A DNA stretch of 64,000 bases, taken from NCBI GenBank assembly GCA_023375675.1, contig JALQBC010000048.1:186001-250000 (forward strand). Reading direction: 5' to 3'. This stretch comes from Cytospora piceicola (Eukaryota; Ascomycota; Sordariomycetes; Diaporthales; Cytosporaceae). Position 1 is the stretch's first letter, and each line of letters begins with the position of its first letter. This document shows, in pieces, positions 9,822 to 21,155 of the stretch. A program made the position numbers and the translations under genes. The notes under the pieces are model-generated. The model had not been told where the DNA came from. It ran no database searches and saw only the letters and a program-made list of their open reading frames with translations.

Positions 9822-12489
9822 GCTCAAGCGATGAGGGAGATATCGTGAGTCCTTGTTTGGATACACTCTCAAGACCAGAACGAGGTATTTGACGATATTC
9901 AAGTAGTTGATGGTCTCTGGGGCGCGGTTTGTCCAGCACGGGGGTGAAGGCCGTTTTCGTTTTCGTTCTCGCCACAGCTGCTGTTACCTGGTGACGATCT
10001 CGGTGTTCTGTGGTGGAGTCAGTTGACTCTATATTAGTAGAGGGAAATGGAGGTCAACTTCAGCAGGCCTTCATGGACCTCTGCTAAAGGAAGCAGAGGA
10101 TGCGTTCCGTCAGGCACCGACTGGTTGTTTGTTGTGATGTGATGTGGCTGACCAGTTGGCTGGGTTGGTTACCTAGGTAGTTACACAGTGTTGACTTAAC
10201 CGGCGTTTCTCCGTCTCGAAGAATACTGTACTATGGGATATCTCCGTTTCCGACCCCGTTTTGTCAAGGGTGACCTGACCGTACTGTCATGAGCGACCAG
10301 CAGCACGGGCCACGCTGATCCGGGGACGTGCGTTCTCTTGGAACGCGAGGCCGACTGATAAGGTCAGGGTTGGCCACCTCTGATTGGCCAAGAGGCTAGC
10401 AGGAGGAGGCTCATTTCACTTTACTGCATGTTGCAGACGCTTTGATGAGATGCATTTCATCTCTCTCTACTGTATGCGGCAGAGACAACCCATGCCCAAT
10501 TATGAATAGCGATGGGCCAAGGGTGGCACCTTTCCCTGATTGGAAATAGGCCAAAACCTTAGCTTCGGTCGTGACGCAGGCACTTGGCAGGGCTAACCAC
10601 GCACCGACGCCTGCACACGCTCAAAACCTGTCCCAGCTCATGAAACATATCGCTGGATATTTGGTTGGAGAAAACATCCGGCCGTCATTATTCGACACAC
10701 AACTATGAGATAGAAATGTGGTCTCTACCTAGGTACTCACTTCCAAGTATTCTATTCTCCTTGACTTGGTCGCACGTATCAGTACCGGGTATCTCACTGG
10801 CCATCAAGCACCAGCAGCAGCCAACTTCCCCTTAGTCAAGTCACGCCACGCCACCACAGATCAATCAGGCAGCAAATGGGCCCGGACCAACACAAGCTGA
10901 ACCGTCCGACTCGACCTGCATAACATTTTGAATTCGATAGACTGACTTGAACTGACTTACCACTTTTAACTTTCCAAGCCTCTGCTTCTCCCAACCCAGC
11001 ACCTCTCATTCCTGCGTCGCATCCTCTCTCTTATAGCCAGCCCCCTTACCAAAACCTATCGTCATGACCCCTCCTCCTCGCACCCGTGCATTCATTGCAT
11101 TTCACCCAGCAGCAAGCAGTACCTTCATCATCACCAGTTCTCTCAACACTCCAGATTCTACCTTCAATAACCAACTCCATCACACTCATGTTCCATCGCC
11201 TCCCCCTCATCGCTCTTATATGTATGCAGCCTCACAATACCTTATTGCCCTCTTCTCATTTGCTTGCAACCCAAACCGGCCCTTTGATTTTATCTTCAAT
11301 CATCTGCGCAAACCAAAATGGCATCTCACAACAAGCAAGGCTCTATCATGAGTCGTCTTCAAGTTCCGGACAGTTGGCGCTGTTGTTGAAAATCGCTCTC
11401 CCGATTGCTTCTCAGCGAGCGGGCAGACAGGACCAACCAACCCATTCATTTCAAATGGACGGATGCGTCCAGCCCTGAAAACCAAAAAGTTCCCGCTTAA
11501 CACCACCGGTAAGGTTTCGCTGTCCGGATTGATACCCCGGTACCCCTCCACATGCAGCCGCACCCAAGGACCCCAAGGACCCCAAGTCTTCCGTCTTCCA
11601 AGGTTCACTGAAAGGGACAGCGGACGGGAATTGCTTTCCAGGTGAGAGAGAGTGCTGAGTAGTGCCCAGGTGCACCTGAGCACCCGTCTGGACCTGGGTA
11701 CAGTGCTACTATGGACGTTTCTCATTGGCCGTTCAGCCACTGGCACTGGGCTTTCGCAAAGCAAAGCCCATCCGCGCGTGCGCACACACTCACACACACA
11801 CACACTGGTCTCTGGTCCGGCAGTCAAGGGCACTTTCACTCTCTCACTCAGGTCTGTCTTTCTTTCTCTGTTGCCCCCTCTCTTCACCCTCTTCTTCCTC
11901 TTCCCAACCTTCCTGCCTCGTCCTCGACAATTCGCATTTCCACACGAAATCGAGTCTTCCTCTCGCCGAGTCTGCATGAATCTCCCGTGTTCATGTTCTA
12001 TTTCATCTATTTCCCTTATTTGCCTCGTTTGAATCTCCTTGTTCCCCGAGGCGCATCCCCTCGTCGCCCCATGGTGGAAATCTCGATTCCGTCTTCGTGA
12101 TCCGACTGCCACGACCTCAACCAAAATTCGATTCCAGAACCTCAAACTCGTCAACCACGATTCCTCCGACGGCCCCAGCCGTCCCTTCCACGACTTGTAC
12201 ACCTCTTTCAAGCCACTCGGCTGTTTGTTGGGACCGTCGGTCTGCTTCTCGACAACCCGCCCTTCACAACTTCGTCGGCGGCTGGAACCTGCTCAACGAC
12301 ACGCACGCCCCCGTTCTGCTCGACTCTTCTCTCGAATGACACCATCGGCGATTATTGGATCTGTCGACGGCCCTCTTGTGACACAGGCACCTATGTTGAG
12401 GCGCGCTCCCGTCATGCCCTCCCGAACGCAGAGATAATCATTCCCATCAATCGACTCGATCATCACGCCCCTCTCGAGGCCAATAGATT
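9822..12489. other. 2.7 kb intergenic / long leader region upstream of SET3
   Basis: No conserved coding sequence recognised on either strand. The right half (about 10950-12450) contains long pyrimidine tracts (CTCTCTC, TTCTTCCTCTTCCC near 11830-11930) and a CA repeat at 11781-11806, typical of fungal promoters and 5' UTRs, and several small upstream frames. A 303-codon minus-strand frame at 11300-12211 is basic and low-complexity and is not accepted as a gene. ACCTAGGT-type palindromes occur near 10170 and 10727. Confidence 0.55.
11781..11806 (+). repeat. CA microsatellite
   Basis: Interrupted (CA)n run in the long region upstream of SET3. Confidence 0.8.
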
Positions 12490-15213
12490 ATGACAGAAAA
12501 GATACCACCCTTGTCGACGGCCGCTCTCGAAGAGCCTGAAAAGTCGAAGCCACAAGAGGAAGATGATGCAGGCGTAATCAAGTGTATCTGTAACATCTCT
12601 GAGGATGACGGAAGCACGGTCTATTGCGAGAAATGCGACACTTGGCAGCATATTCTCTGCTACTACGGCGAGAGCTCTGAAGGGGTCAATCAAGAAGACT
12701 TTGATCACACTTGTGTCAACTGCAATCCTCGACCGCTCGACAAACAAAAGGCCGTGGAGCGACAACGAGCACGTCATGGCATGCAGTTGACTGCCAAGGA
12801 TCCGAACGATAAGAAACCCAAAAGGGCGTCCTCCAAGACACACAAGAAGAAGACGAAACCGAACGACATCCAATTGAATGGCAGTACGGAGGGGGTCAGC
12901 GTCAAACATGGTAGTCCTTCAGACCATCCACCAGCAAAAAAGTCCAAAATCTCCCACAAGCCCAGTCAATCTGTCAGCTCGCAAGCACCCAAGCGAAGCC
13001 CTTCCCATTCTGCTCCCAAGGTCAATCATGGTCACCCTCTCAGTCCTGCCACCACACCGCCCGACCTCCCCAACGACTTCGAGATCCACACTGTTACCCC
13101 CCAGTTCCTTTCCTCTTACGACGATGCCGATGTCCAGATCGTGGATTACAACAAACATGCAAATTTGAAGACCACTCAGACACTGTCTCTGTGGCTTCAA
13201 TCGGGCCATCCAAATTTCCGTGAAGATACTGGACGCGACTTTGAAGAGGTGATGCAGACAACACCACCGCCTCCGCTCGATCCTCCGTTGAGTGTAGTGA
13301 GCAAGGAATTGACGCAGGGTACCGTTATTCGCCGACAGTATCTAACGACCCCGTCCGCCATCGACAAGGATGTGCCGATGATGGAACTCAACGGGCTAGT
13401 TGGGTTGCAAAGAGAGTACTGCGAGGACCCCGCAAACCACTGGTCTGAACTCTGTGCGCCCATGCCTTTTGTGTTCTTTCCTCCGTCCCTCCCCCTCTAC
13501 ATCGACACGAGGAAAGAAGGATCAAGTGCTCGATACGTTCGCCGATCTTGCAAGCCGAATGCCCAGCTCGACACATACCTGGCAAACGAATCGGAGTACC
13601 ACTTCTGGCTCGTGAGTGACCGACCCATAGCTGCCGAGGAAGAGGTTACTCTACCGTGGGATTTCAAATTTCCTGGACAAAAATTAGAGCGCATGATTCG
13701 TCTGCTCGGCCTTGACGATGAGGAGACAAACGGACATTCTGTTTCTGACATCGATCAGTCGGAATTCACGAAAATCTGCGAATGGATCCCCCGGATTCTA
13801 TCAGAGTATGGAGGATGTGCATGCGATCTCGGCAGCGACTGCGCGTTCTCTCGATTCTATCGCAACTATGCCGAGAAGGTACAACCACGCCCCATTTTGC
13901 CCAAAAGAAAGCGTGCAAAGTCTAAGCACACCATTTCACCGACCAGCACTGGTCATGCTACGAATAGCAGGGCAGCCAGTGAAGGCCACCTCGACGAAGT
14001 CCCCGAGAATGACGAAAACTCCATGCCGCGCTCTCGAAGTAAACCGCCAAGTCGCGAAAGGACTCCGGCACGGCACGGTTCATTTGACACGCTTGGAATA
14101 CTGACTGAACCAACGAATCGGGACAAGAGAAAAGTACAAATAGCGGAAAACCTGTTCCAGAAGTCGGCACAAGAACCACCACGAAAGAAGAAGAAGACGC
14201 ATACCGACATCACGAATCCGAGCACAGTCAAAGCAAAAGGCCGCAGCAGTATCAGTCAAATACCAGAGAAGCCCAATGAGACAGAGGAGCGTCGTTACGT
14301 GGATGCGGGCACCAACGGAAGCAAGTCGGTCTCACCAACGACCACTTTGCCTCAGAAGTCGATGCAAGCTGTCAAGCACACGACATTGCGACATGCTTCT
14401 GTAGCGTCAACATCCCGACGTAACTCCTCAATTTCACCCAGAAGCTACTGCGATGTTGCGGTACAGACAGATCCCTTGCCTGAGCCGTCTCCTATGCCTA
14501 GACCGAAGAGGAGGGTCATGTCTCTCACGATGAGATTGGTGGCTCAAAAACGAAGGGAATCTTTGTTAGCGCTGGAAAGGTCAGCAAATGCCATGGATTC
14601 AGAGTCCCCGGCAACGACCAAGAGCTCCCGCGGCTCGCCATCAATCGCGCACAAGCAAAGCTCTGTGTCGTCACCAGACTCGGCTGCTGATGTCGACACT
14701 CCAATGCCCGAACCCCCGTCGATGCTGGCGAACGCTAGCTTGAGTCCGCTTCTCAGCAATGGTACTAGCCCTGCTGTCAGCCTTGTCAAGGTCAAATCGC
14801 CAGAACTACGAGTTCACATGCCTCCTGTCCCGGTCTTTACGAGTCCCACTGCCGCAATATCTGCCACGACTCCGATTTCGGCCAATGGCTCCGTGATGCA
14901 GTCGCCATTTTCAGCCAGCCTACCGATTTCCTTCTCGCCGGCTGCCGTGAATGGTGTCACGGCGAGCCCTAGTCCTATCAAGAAAAAGATGAGCCTGAGC
15001 GAGTACAAGAGCAAGGCCAACAAGGCGGCTGCATCCGTAAAGTCGGCAATCGACAATGCACCATTATTGAAGATTGCGTCTCCAGCAGATGCAAAGGCCA
15101 CAATGAATGGCGATGACGGGCCAAAGGACTCAGAAGGCCTCTTGAGCAAGTTGAAACTGAAAGAGGAAACTGCAGATATATCCGGGGCCCAAGCCGATAG
15201 TGCAACCTCCTAG
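12490..15213 (+). CDS. SET3: Set3 complex subunit, PHD finger + SET domain protein
   Basis: Chromatin regulator, homologue of yeast Set3 (SETD5/MLL5 type), scaffold of the Set3/Hos2 histone deacetylase complex; its PHD finger is known to bind H3K4-methylated tails. One exon, 907 aa. The PHD finger lies at about residues 30-80 (CICNISEDDGSTVYCEKC, WQHILCYY, HTCVNC), giving the C4-H-C3 ligands. A basic Lys/Ser-rich linker follows (KTHKKKTKP). The SET domain covers roughly residues 280-400 with SARYVRRSCKPNAQLDTY, EYHFWLVSDRPIAAEEEVTL and PWDFKFP; Set3-type SET domains are considered catalytically inactive. The C-terminal half is disordered Ser/Pro-rich sequence with basic clusters (PPRKKKKTH) likely to act as nuclear signals. 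Start at MTEKIPPL, the first ATG of the frame. Confidence 0.92.
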   Translation: MTEKIPPLSTAALEEPEKSKPQEEDDAGVIKCICNISEDDGSTVYCEKCDTWQHILCYYGESSEGVNQEDFDHTCVNCNPRPLDKQKAVERQRARHGMQLTAKDPNDKKPKRASSKTHKKKTKPNDIQLNGSTEGVSVKHGSPSDHPPAKKSKISHKPSQSVSSQAPKRSPSHSAPKVNHGHPLSPATTPPDLPNDFEIHTVTPQFLSSYDDADVQIVDYNKHANLKTTQTLSLWLQSGHPNFREDTGRDFEEVMQTTPPPPLDPPLSVVSKELTQGTVIRRQYLTTPSAIDKDVPMMELNGLVGLQREYCEDPANHWSELCAPMPFVFFPPSLPLYIDTRKEGSSARYVRRSCKPNAQLDTYLANESEYHFWLVSDRPIAAEEEVTLPWDFKFPGQKLERMIRLLGLDDEETNGHSVSDIDQSEFTKICEWIPRILSEYGGCACDLGSDCAFSRFYRNYAEKVQPRPILPKRKRAKSKHTISPTSTGHATNSRAASEGHLDEVPENDENSMPRSRSKPPSRERTPARHGSFDTLGILTEPTNRDKRKVQIAENLFQKSAQEPPRKKKKTHTDITNPSTVKAKGRSSISQIPEKPNETEERRYVDAGTNGSKSVSPTTTLPQKSMQAVKHTTLRHASVASTSRRNSSISPRSYCDVAVQTDPLPEPSPMPRPKRRVMSLTMRLVAQKRRESLLALERSANAMDSESPATTKSSRGSPSIAHKQSSVSSPDSAADVDTPMPEPPSMLANASLSPLLSNGTSPAVSLVKVKSPELRVHMPPVPVFTSPTAAISATTPISANGSVMQSPFSASLPISFSPAAVNGVTASPSPIKKKMSLSEYKSKANKAAASVKSAIDNAPLLKIASPADAKATMNGDDGPKDSEGLLSKLKLKEETADISGAQADSATS

Positions 15214-16183
15214 GGCTGGTTTGACAACCTTCACACAATCACTTTCTATTACGTTTTAATGCAATAGCGGCTGAGGCTCCCAGCTTTGCCTGGGCTTCTA
15301 TTTAAATTCCCCTACTCGGTATTACTTATCATGACGATGTTTTGGGCTCAAAACGGTTTGGGGACGGGTCGTGCCCGGGGGAGGCACACTGGCGTTTATT
15401 TGGTCAAATGGTAGTTTAAATCGAACCCCGGCGGGGGAGGTTGGGACTGGCCACGAACCGGTCGCGAATGTTTTGACGATCTTTGAGAGCCTGTACGCTT
15501 CTTTCTTCGTTTCTTTACTCTACTTATTCTTATTTCGGGACGCGCGAAGGGTTCCTTTGACGATGGACGATTCGCAACGATAGGGGAAACTGGGCTGGAC
15601 CAGGACCGGTACTAGGTTTCAGGTGGGAAGAATGTCGATGTGGGGCACCTTGAGAGATTGGTGCTGTGAGAGAAAACCTGATGATGTATTGTTAACATTC
15701 AACGCAAGAAATGCGACTCGAAAAGCAAATAACATTGCTTTTTGCTTACCTCTACTCTGCAATCTGGTCCTTACTCTCATCGCGCAGTGTGAAGCAAATT
15801 GTGACTGGGGCTAATAGTTGCATTTCAAACATACATCTAATCTTGGCACGGGTTGGGCGTGGCGATAGCTGAGGATGAAAGACAAGATGGAGGTAGTAAG
15901 TCAAGAAGTAATTTTGATAACTGGGAAACATTGAGAGTGCAGAGAACCACTGCATTTGCATGGGTTCAGATCCAGAATGCTTTCATGGAATTGTCTTCCC
16001 TTCTTTCTAACTTGGGGTTTCAAGAAATCACCGCCTGGTATCGTCCGTAAAACGCCTTGTCCCTTATGTACACGTTGGTCTTCTTTCTTTTTCTTGTAAA
16101 TCCAAACCCCCCTAAAAGAAGACACAACCTCTCCGAAATGAAGCACGCATGTGAGTGTCTCGATGCTATTTGGCCAGGGGTCC
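15214..16183. other. convergent intergenic region SET3 / ALG7
   Basis: Holds the 3' ends of two convergent genes. Fairly AT-rich in its right half. No coding or RNA feature recognised. Confidence 0.5.
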
Positions 16184-17695
16184 CTAGACCACAACACTGC
16201 CGGCGCCCCAGTTGTCCTCCTTAAAGACGAGCAGGGCAAGCTTGTGCCGGACGAACAGGCCGAAGAGGCCCAAGGCCGCCTGGAGCCCAGTAATCTCCCA
16301 GGCCAGGCGGTCCTCCCGCATGGGCCCCCGGTTGACCAGCCACAGGTTCAGGATGGTCATGTTGCTCGTCTCGAGGAACCGCTCCTCGCCCGTGTCCCCG
16401 TCGGCCTCGGTGACGACCTTCAGCAGGCGCAGCCTCCCCAGCAGGCGCAGGACGGGCGCGACGAGCCTCCTGGGCTGCCTCTCGGGGGTCCAGACGGTGA
16501 CCGAGGGCTCGAGGAGCCCCGTCCTGGAGTTAAACCTAGGCAGACGGTGGCGCGGGCAGGGGACGACGTGGAACAGCTGGGGGGCCGAGTAGACAAAGTT
16601 GAAGACCTGGGGGATCAGGAGCAGGGCGAGGGTCTTGCTGAAGTGGCCGAGGACGCTGACGACGATAAAGACCATGCCGGCGAAGTAGCAGTAGGTGTCT
16701 CCGACGAAGACCCGAGCTGGGTACTTGTTGTGGGCGTATAGGGCGAGGCTGACGCCCAGGAACGGCAGGAGGAAGAAGAGACTGAACAGGTGGCTCTCTG
16801 TCGCAGGGTGTGGGTAGGGCGTCATGAGGTAGAGTGTGTCGTTGAGGACGAGGAGCAGCGCGATGACGATAGACTGCATGACCTCGATGCCATTGATACC
16901 AGCCAGAATGTTGATAGAGTTCGGACAGAAAATGGCGAAGGCGGCCATGTAGACGTAGTAGATCCAACCCAACTCGAATAGTTCTCTTCCCAGGTATTTC
17001 TGCAGTGGGATAGGAACAACGACGGAGGTAACGCCGAAGTCAACAAAGTAGACAACCAGGAGGGGTATAGAGGCCACGGCAGGGATGAACACCTTGTGAC
17101 GCCAACGGATATCGAAGAGGTCGTCGCCAATGCCAAGGATCGCGATGAGTTGGAGGGACATAACAGCAGAGAGGTATGAGGCCAGCTGTGCACGGCGTAT
17201 GTTAGCATGGACGGCAGGGTAGAAAGAGAGGCGGCAGTGGGAGGTCACGGGATGGATCGTGTTTCATGCCGTGCTTACCTTGCTATGAGGAAAGATGTGC
17301 AAGAAGCGGCCCTTCTGGACAAACTCGGCCTGGAGGACGACATCGCGGTTTCCGCCTCCGCTGGTGGCGGCAACAATGTCCTTGTAGAAGGCGGAGGGGA
17401 TGAAGACAAAGAGCGCCATCAGACAGACGACGGCGCAGATGGCACCGGCGCACTCGGGGATCTCTCTCCTTTGAATCTTTGACATGTCGGTGCCTTTGAG
17501 ACCGGCCTTCATGAAGCTTGGGCCCAGCCAGAGGATCATAGCATAGGTCAAGGCGAAGGCGAAGCCGCTCAGGGCGAGCGACGCGGTAAGAGGCTGGCCA
17601 TCACCTCGAAAGGTGTTGAAGTAGACGGTGGCGCAACCTGCGCCGATGGCGAGGAGGCCAACCTCCTCTGTTCGTGTAAGCTGAGAGGTCGACAT
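16184..17695 (-). CDS. ALG7: UDP-GlcNAc:dolichyl-phosphate GlcNAc-1-phosphate transferase
   Basis: Catalyses the first step of the dolichol pathway for N-glycosylation in the ER membrane, making GlcNAc-PP-dolichol; this is the classical tunicamycin target. Exons on the complement: 17695..17279 and 17185..16184, phase-0 junction after FPHSK, 472 aa. It is a polytopic membrane protein. Family motifs are GLKGTDMSK near the N-terminus, ILGIGDDLFDIRWRHK (the conserved Asp pair), FCPNSINILAGINGIEVMQ, and ARVFVGDTYCYFAGMV. The C-terminal TSNMTILNLWLVNRGPM and LAWEITGLQAALG are also typical. Start at MSTSQL; the frame is open further upstream but without further family similarity. Divergent from SEH1. 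Confidence 0.95.
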
Positions 17696-18582
17696 TGTGG
17701 TGGGAATATGGGTTGGAAGTCTATGTACAGTCCCATAACCCATTGAAGGGGGGGAGGGTGTGTTTGGTGTAGCAGGTGGGAGAATAAATAAAAACCCGTG
17801 AGATTCAATACGATGAAATAAAATGAAAGGCGACGTCTCCAAAAAGAAAAGGTGACGCAGCTTGCCCAGTGCGACAATGTTAGTGGCCCCCACCTGAGTC
17901 TGAGGGCCACAGGGGCCAGTTGGGGAATTGAGTCTACCGATTGGATCACTAAAAATAAAGGTTGCTTTAGCGGCTTCAGTGGATCTCGAGATGTGCGATT
18001 CTCGGGGTTCCAAAGTTTTGCATGTGAGTGAGTGAGACAAGACACTGCATATGCGTGGGTATGGGAAAGTCATGAATGCCATTGTGTTTAACATAGGACA
18101 GGATTGACCACCTGGGCACAAAGTATGAACACAGCCTTGAGTGTCGCATGAATACAAGCAGATATATATTCCATGTCTCTACGATGTTATATACTCACGC
18201 ACTCACTTGTCCATTTGGCCTCACAAGTGTTGGATTGTTGGACGGACGTCTGTTGTATATGGGGGGTACTCTGGACTTCCACTGGGTACCTACTTAAGTA
18301 CTTAAGTAGGTATACATGATCTACCTCAAGGATCTGATATCCCGACTTTTTCTTCCCCCTGTTGTTCTTTGGTTATTGCTACAAATACTGGGCTCCCAGT
18401 CAGACTGGACCGACCAATGTGTTGTATGCTCTCTAGTAGACGCACGGACCATCACCCAGTACCTATATCGCAATCATTTGTCTCAACCCTTGAACAGTTA
18501 AACAGCAGACAAACATGTCATTGAAGCACACACCTTTCGTGACATCCTAACAGGCCAACACAGTTACAACACCTGACCCAAT
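17696..18582. promoter_or_regulatory. divergent promoter region ALG7 / SEH1
   Basis: 887 bp between two divergent housekeeping genes. It contains a perfect 26-bp palindrome (18287-18312, centre CTTAAGTACTTAAG). No recognisable coding sequence. Confidence 0.5.
18287..18312. repeat. perfect 26-bp palindrome
   Basis: The sequence equals its own reverse complement over all 26 bases, starting TACCTACTTAAGT. It is built from the same TACCTA/TAGGTA half-site that recurs in other intergenic regions of this window. Confidence 0.85.
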
Positions 18583-19948
18583 ATGCCTCAATCCATCGGA
18601 GAGCCACCTGTGATGGAGGAAAAGGCACAGTTTGAGCTTGTTATGAAGCATGGCCACCAGGATTTGGTCCAGGCTGTTGCCTTCAACAGTTATGGCGATC
18701 GCTGTGCCACAGGATCAGTCGACGGCAAGATCAGGGTATTCAACCGCCACAAGGACAGTATATGGAGACTATGTGACACCTGGACAGCCCATGGGGGAGA
18801 AATTCTTGAGGTGGGTACTTTTGAACTCATACGCTTCCACTCCCACTTCCACATAACCCTCTCACTGATACATCTCACAGCTGCAATGGCTGCCACCGAC
18901 CGTCTACCCCGGCCTCCTCGCATCTCTAGGTATAGAGGGCCGCTTCAAGCTCTGGGCCGAAGACCCATCCGCTGCTCCCGGCCGACGCTTTGGAAACCGT
19001 TCCAAGGACAATGCCAAGGCTGCCTTTGAGCACCGCTCGCCCCGCGCTCCCTATCGCTCCTTCTCCCTCAGGCACAATGAGGAGACGCGCCAGACCCACC
19101 TGGCCCTCCTCGCCGCCGACGGCCGCCTGACCGTCTACGAGAACGAAATGTCCGAGAACCTCTCGGACTGGAGCCAGATGGACGAGCTGTCGGTATGCGA
19201 CAAGCCTGCCCGGGGCGAGGAGAAGTCCTTCCGTGTCCGGTTCGACCCAAATCCGGATCCCTGCTACACGGCCCTGCGCGCCGGCATGCCCACCGACACG
19301 CTCAGCCTGATCGTCGCCGCCATGCACGAGGTCAAGATCTACCGGACGCGGGACATTGTCATCCACTCCTACGGCGTCCCATCGACCAAGAAGGAGTTCT
19401 ACGAGGCCGCCACGATGCCTGCCCACCGCGGCCTGGTCAGGGACGTGGCGTGGGCGCCGGGCAACATCAGGGGCTACGACATCATCGCCTCGGCGTGTAT
19501 GGATGGCTACGTGAGGGTTATTCGCGTCGATACCCCGTACGACAAGAACGATGGGAGGACGTGGTCGTCGAATGACCTGGTCAAGGGCGGCTCACGTCCG
19601 GATAATTCCTCAAGGCCGGCTGGGGCCGGAACTGGAGCCGGAGCTGGATCCGGCGGAGGCCACGCGCAACACCCCTCGGGCATCAGCCAGGGAGTACACC
19701 ACCCGACGAGTGATGGCGACAGGCGGAGGAACCAGGCCGGTAATATCCTCCATACGATGAGATTCCTGTCCACCCTGGAGAATCATAGGACACCAATGTG
19801 GCGGGTTGGGTTTGACGACGACGGCCAGATCCTCGGATGCGTTGGGGACGACGGGAAGTTGATCTGCTTTCGCCAGCAAGCCGATGGTCGATGGACTAAG
19901 AGCTCGGAGATTGGTATCATGAAGATGAAGATGGCCGTTCCGTCGTGA
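18583..19948 (+). CDS. SEH1: nucleoporin / SEACAT WD40 protein Seh1
   Basis: WD40 beta-propeller protein of the Nup84/Y-complex of the nuclear pore and of the SEACAT complex that regulates TORC1. Exons 18583..18810 and 18881..19948, phase-0 junction GEILE|LQWLPPT, 431 aa. Diagnostic phrases are GHQDLVQAVAFNSYGDRCAT, DGKIRVFNRH, PGLLASLGIEGRFKLW, HRSPRAPYRSFSLRH, HRGLVRDVAWAPGNIRGYD and RTPMWRVGFDDDGQILG. A Gly/Ala-rich low-complexity insertion (AGAGTGAGAGSGGGHA) sits between the last blades. Start at MPQSIGEPP; an in-frame Met ten residues later is an alternative. Divergent from ALG7, convergent with BMS1. Confidence 0.93.
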
Positions 19949-21155
19949 GCCAGAGATGTTGGCCTTACATATCAATTCTTTTGGATGATGGACACACAAC
20001 AAACACTACACACAGGCGCACCCACAGACGGAGAGCATGGCGCATAGTGGTCGATGGACCCCACCGTTCCGTTTCGTTGGAGACGCTTGACGAACACAAG
20101 GAAACCCTTGCCTATCCTCCCTCGGACCTCTTTCCGCCGAGTAAGGAGGAGGCTAAGTGGGGTCGAGATGGATGGCGCGCCCAAACCACCCTCCCCCTCC
20201 CCCTCCTCCTTCTTCCCACAGCACTCGAGCGAAGGGGACTATTGCCGGCAGGAGGAGAGTGAGACCTCATGACGAATGGCGAATGTAGCTTCTTTCACCG
20301 TCAGAGCTACTAGGCCCACTGGCACATGCTCGCGTGGTACTGTAGCCGGGGCCATTTACAGTAGTCGTGAGCAGCACTGTATTGAGCCTCAAAGTAAGTA
20401 GTGGGCCCAGTGGTAGCCCACCAGGGTCGTTGGGGTAGTCAAGCTGCCGGCGACCTTATCTTGTCGACCCTCGGACAAATATTTATTTCTAAATACCCAT
20501 TGAACGCTATGCCTTCATCTTGAACATAGACGGGACATAGGGAACCCAATGTTACACAACACTTTTACAACAGTTCGCAACTTCCTCAACTATATCAGTC
20601 ATAATGCCCAAGTCTCTGAAGCTATCGTCCGGCTATGTAAAAAACTACCTAGATATCTAGTATATACATACTATAGGCATCTGTTCGTTCTCAGCAACAA
20701 AAGCAAAGTATGTGTATGTATGTACAGGAGGTAGGCAGGCGGATAGGCGGACATCATGATGCAACACAATCGAGCACATGCGTGCTTTCAGACACAGAGT
20801 CCGTTTATCTCCCGCGTTCCCCTCGAGGGGGCGGCTGGAGTTTGAACCGTTGATCGGAATCCTGGCTTTGGAATATCGTCGTAATTACCACCTCGATTAT
20901 CCCGCGACTAGTTGATAATGATAACCTCTCAGTCTTCAGTTTCCTTTCATCTGTGGACACGTCATGTGAGTCCACTAGGGGAAGTACTGTGTAGACGCTC
21001 GGGAGAGTTCAACGAGGCTGTACAGCTAGCTGCCTGTCACACGCACCACTTATGAAAACATGCAATGCAATTTTTCCTCTACCGTCTAGTGGCCCAAGGG
21101 TATTCGTTCGTTCGACTTTTATACACATCGACTTCTCGAGGCGAGATACAAGCTC
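19949..21155. other. convergent intergenic region SEH1 / BMS1
   Basis: 1.2 kb with the 3' ends of two convergent genes. Short frames only; AT-rich around 20480-20740. Nothing supportable. Confidence 0.5.

Noticed and set aside
11300..12211. 303-codon minus-strand frame upstream of SET3
   Set aside because: Arg-rich low-complexity sequence, antisense to pyrimidine-rich leader DNA, with no recognisable motif.
15425..15445. TCGAACCCCGG resembling a reverse-strand tRNA B-box
   Set aside because: No stem pairing or A-box at the right distance.
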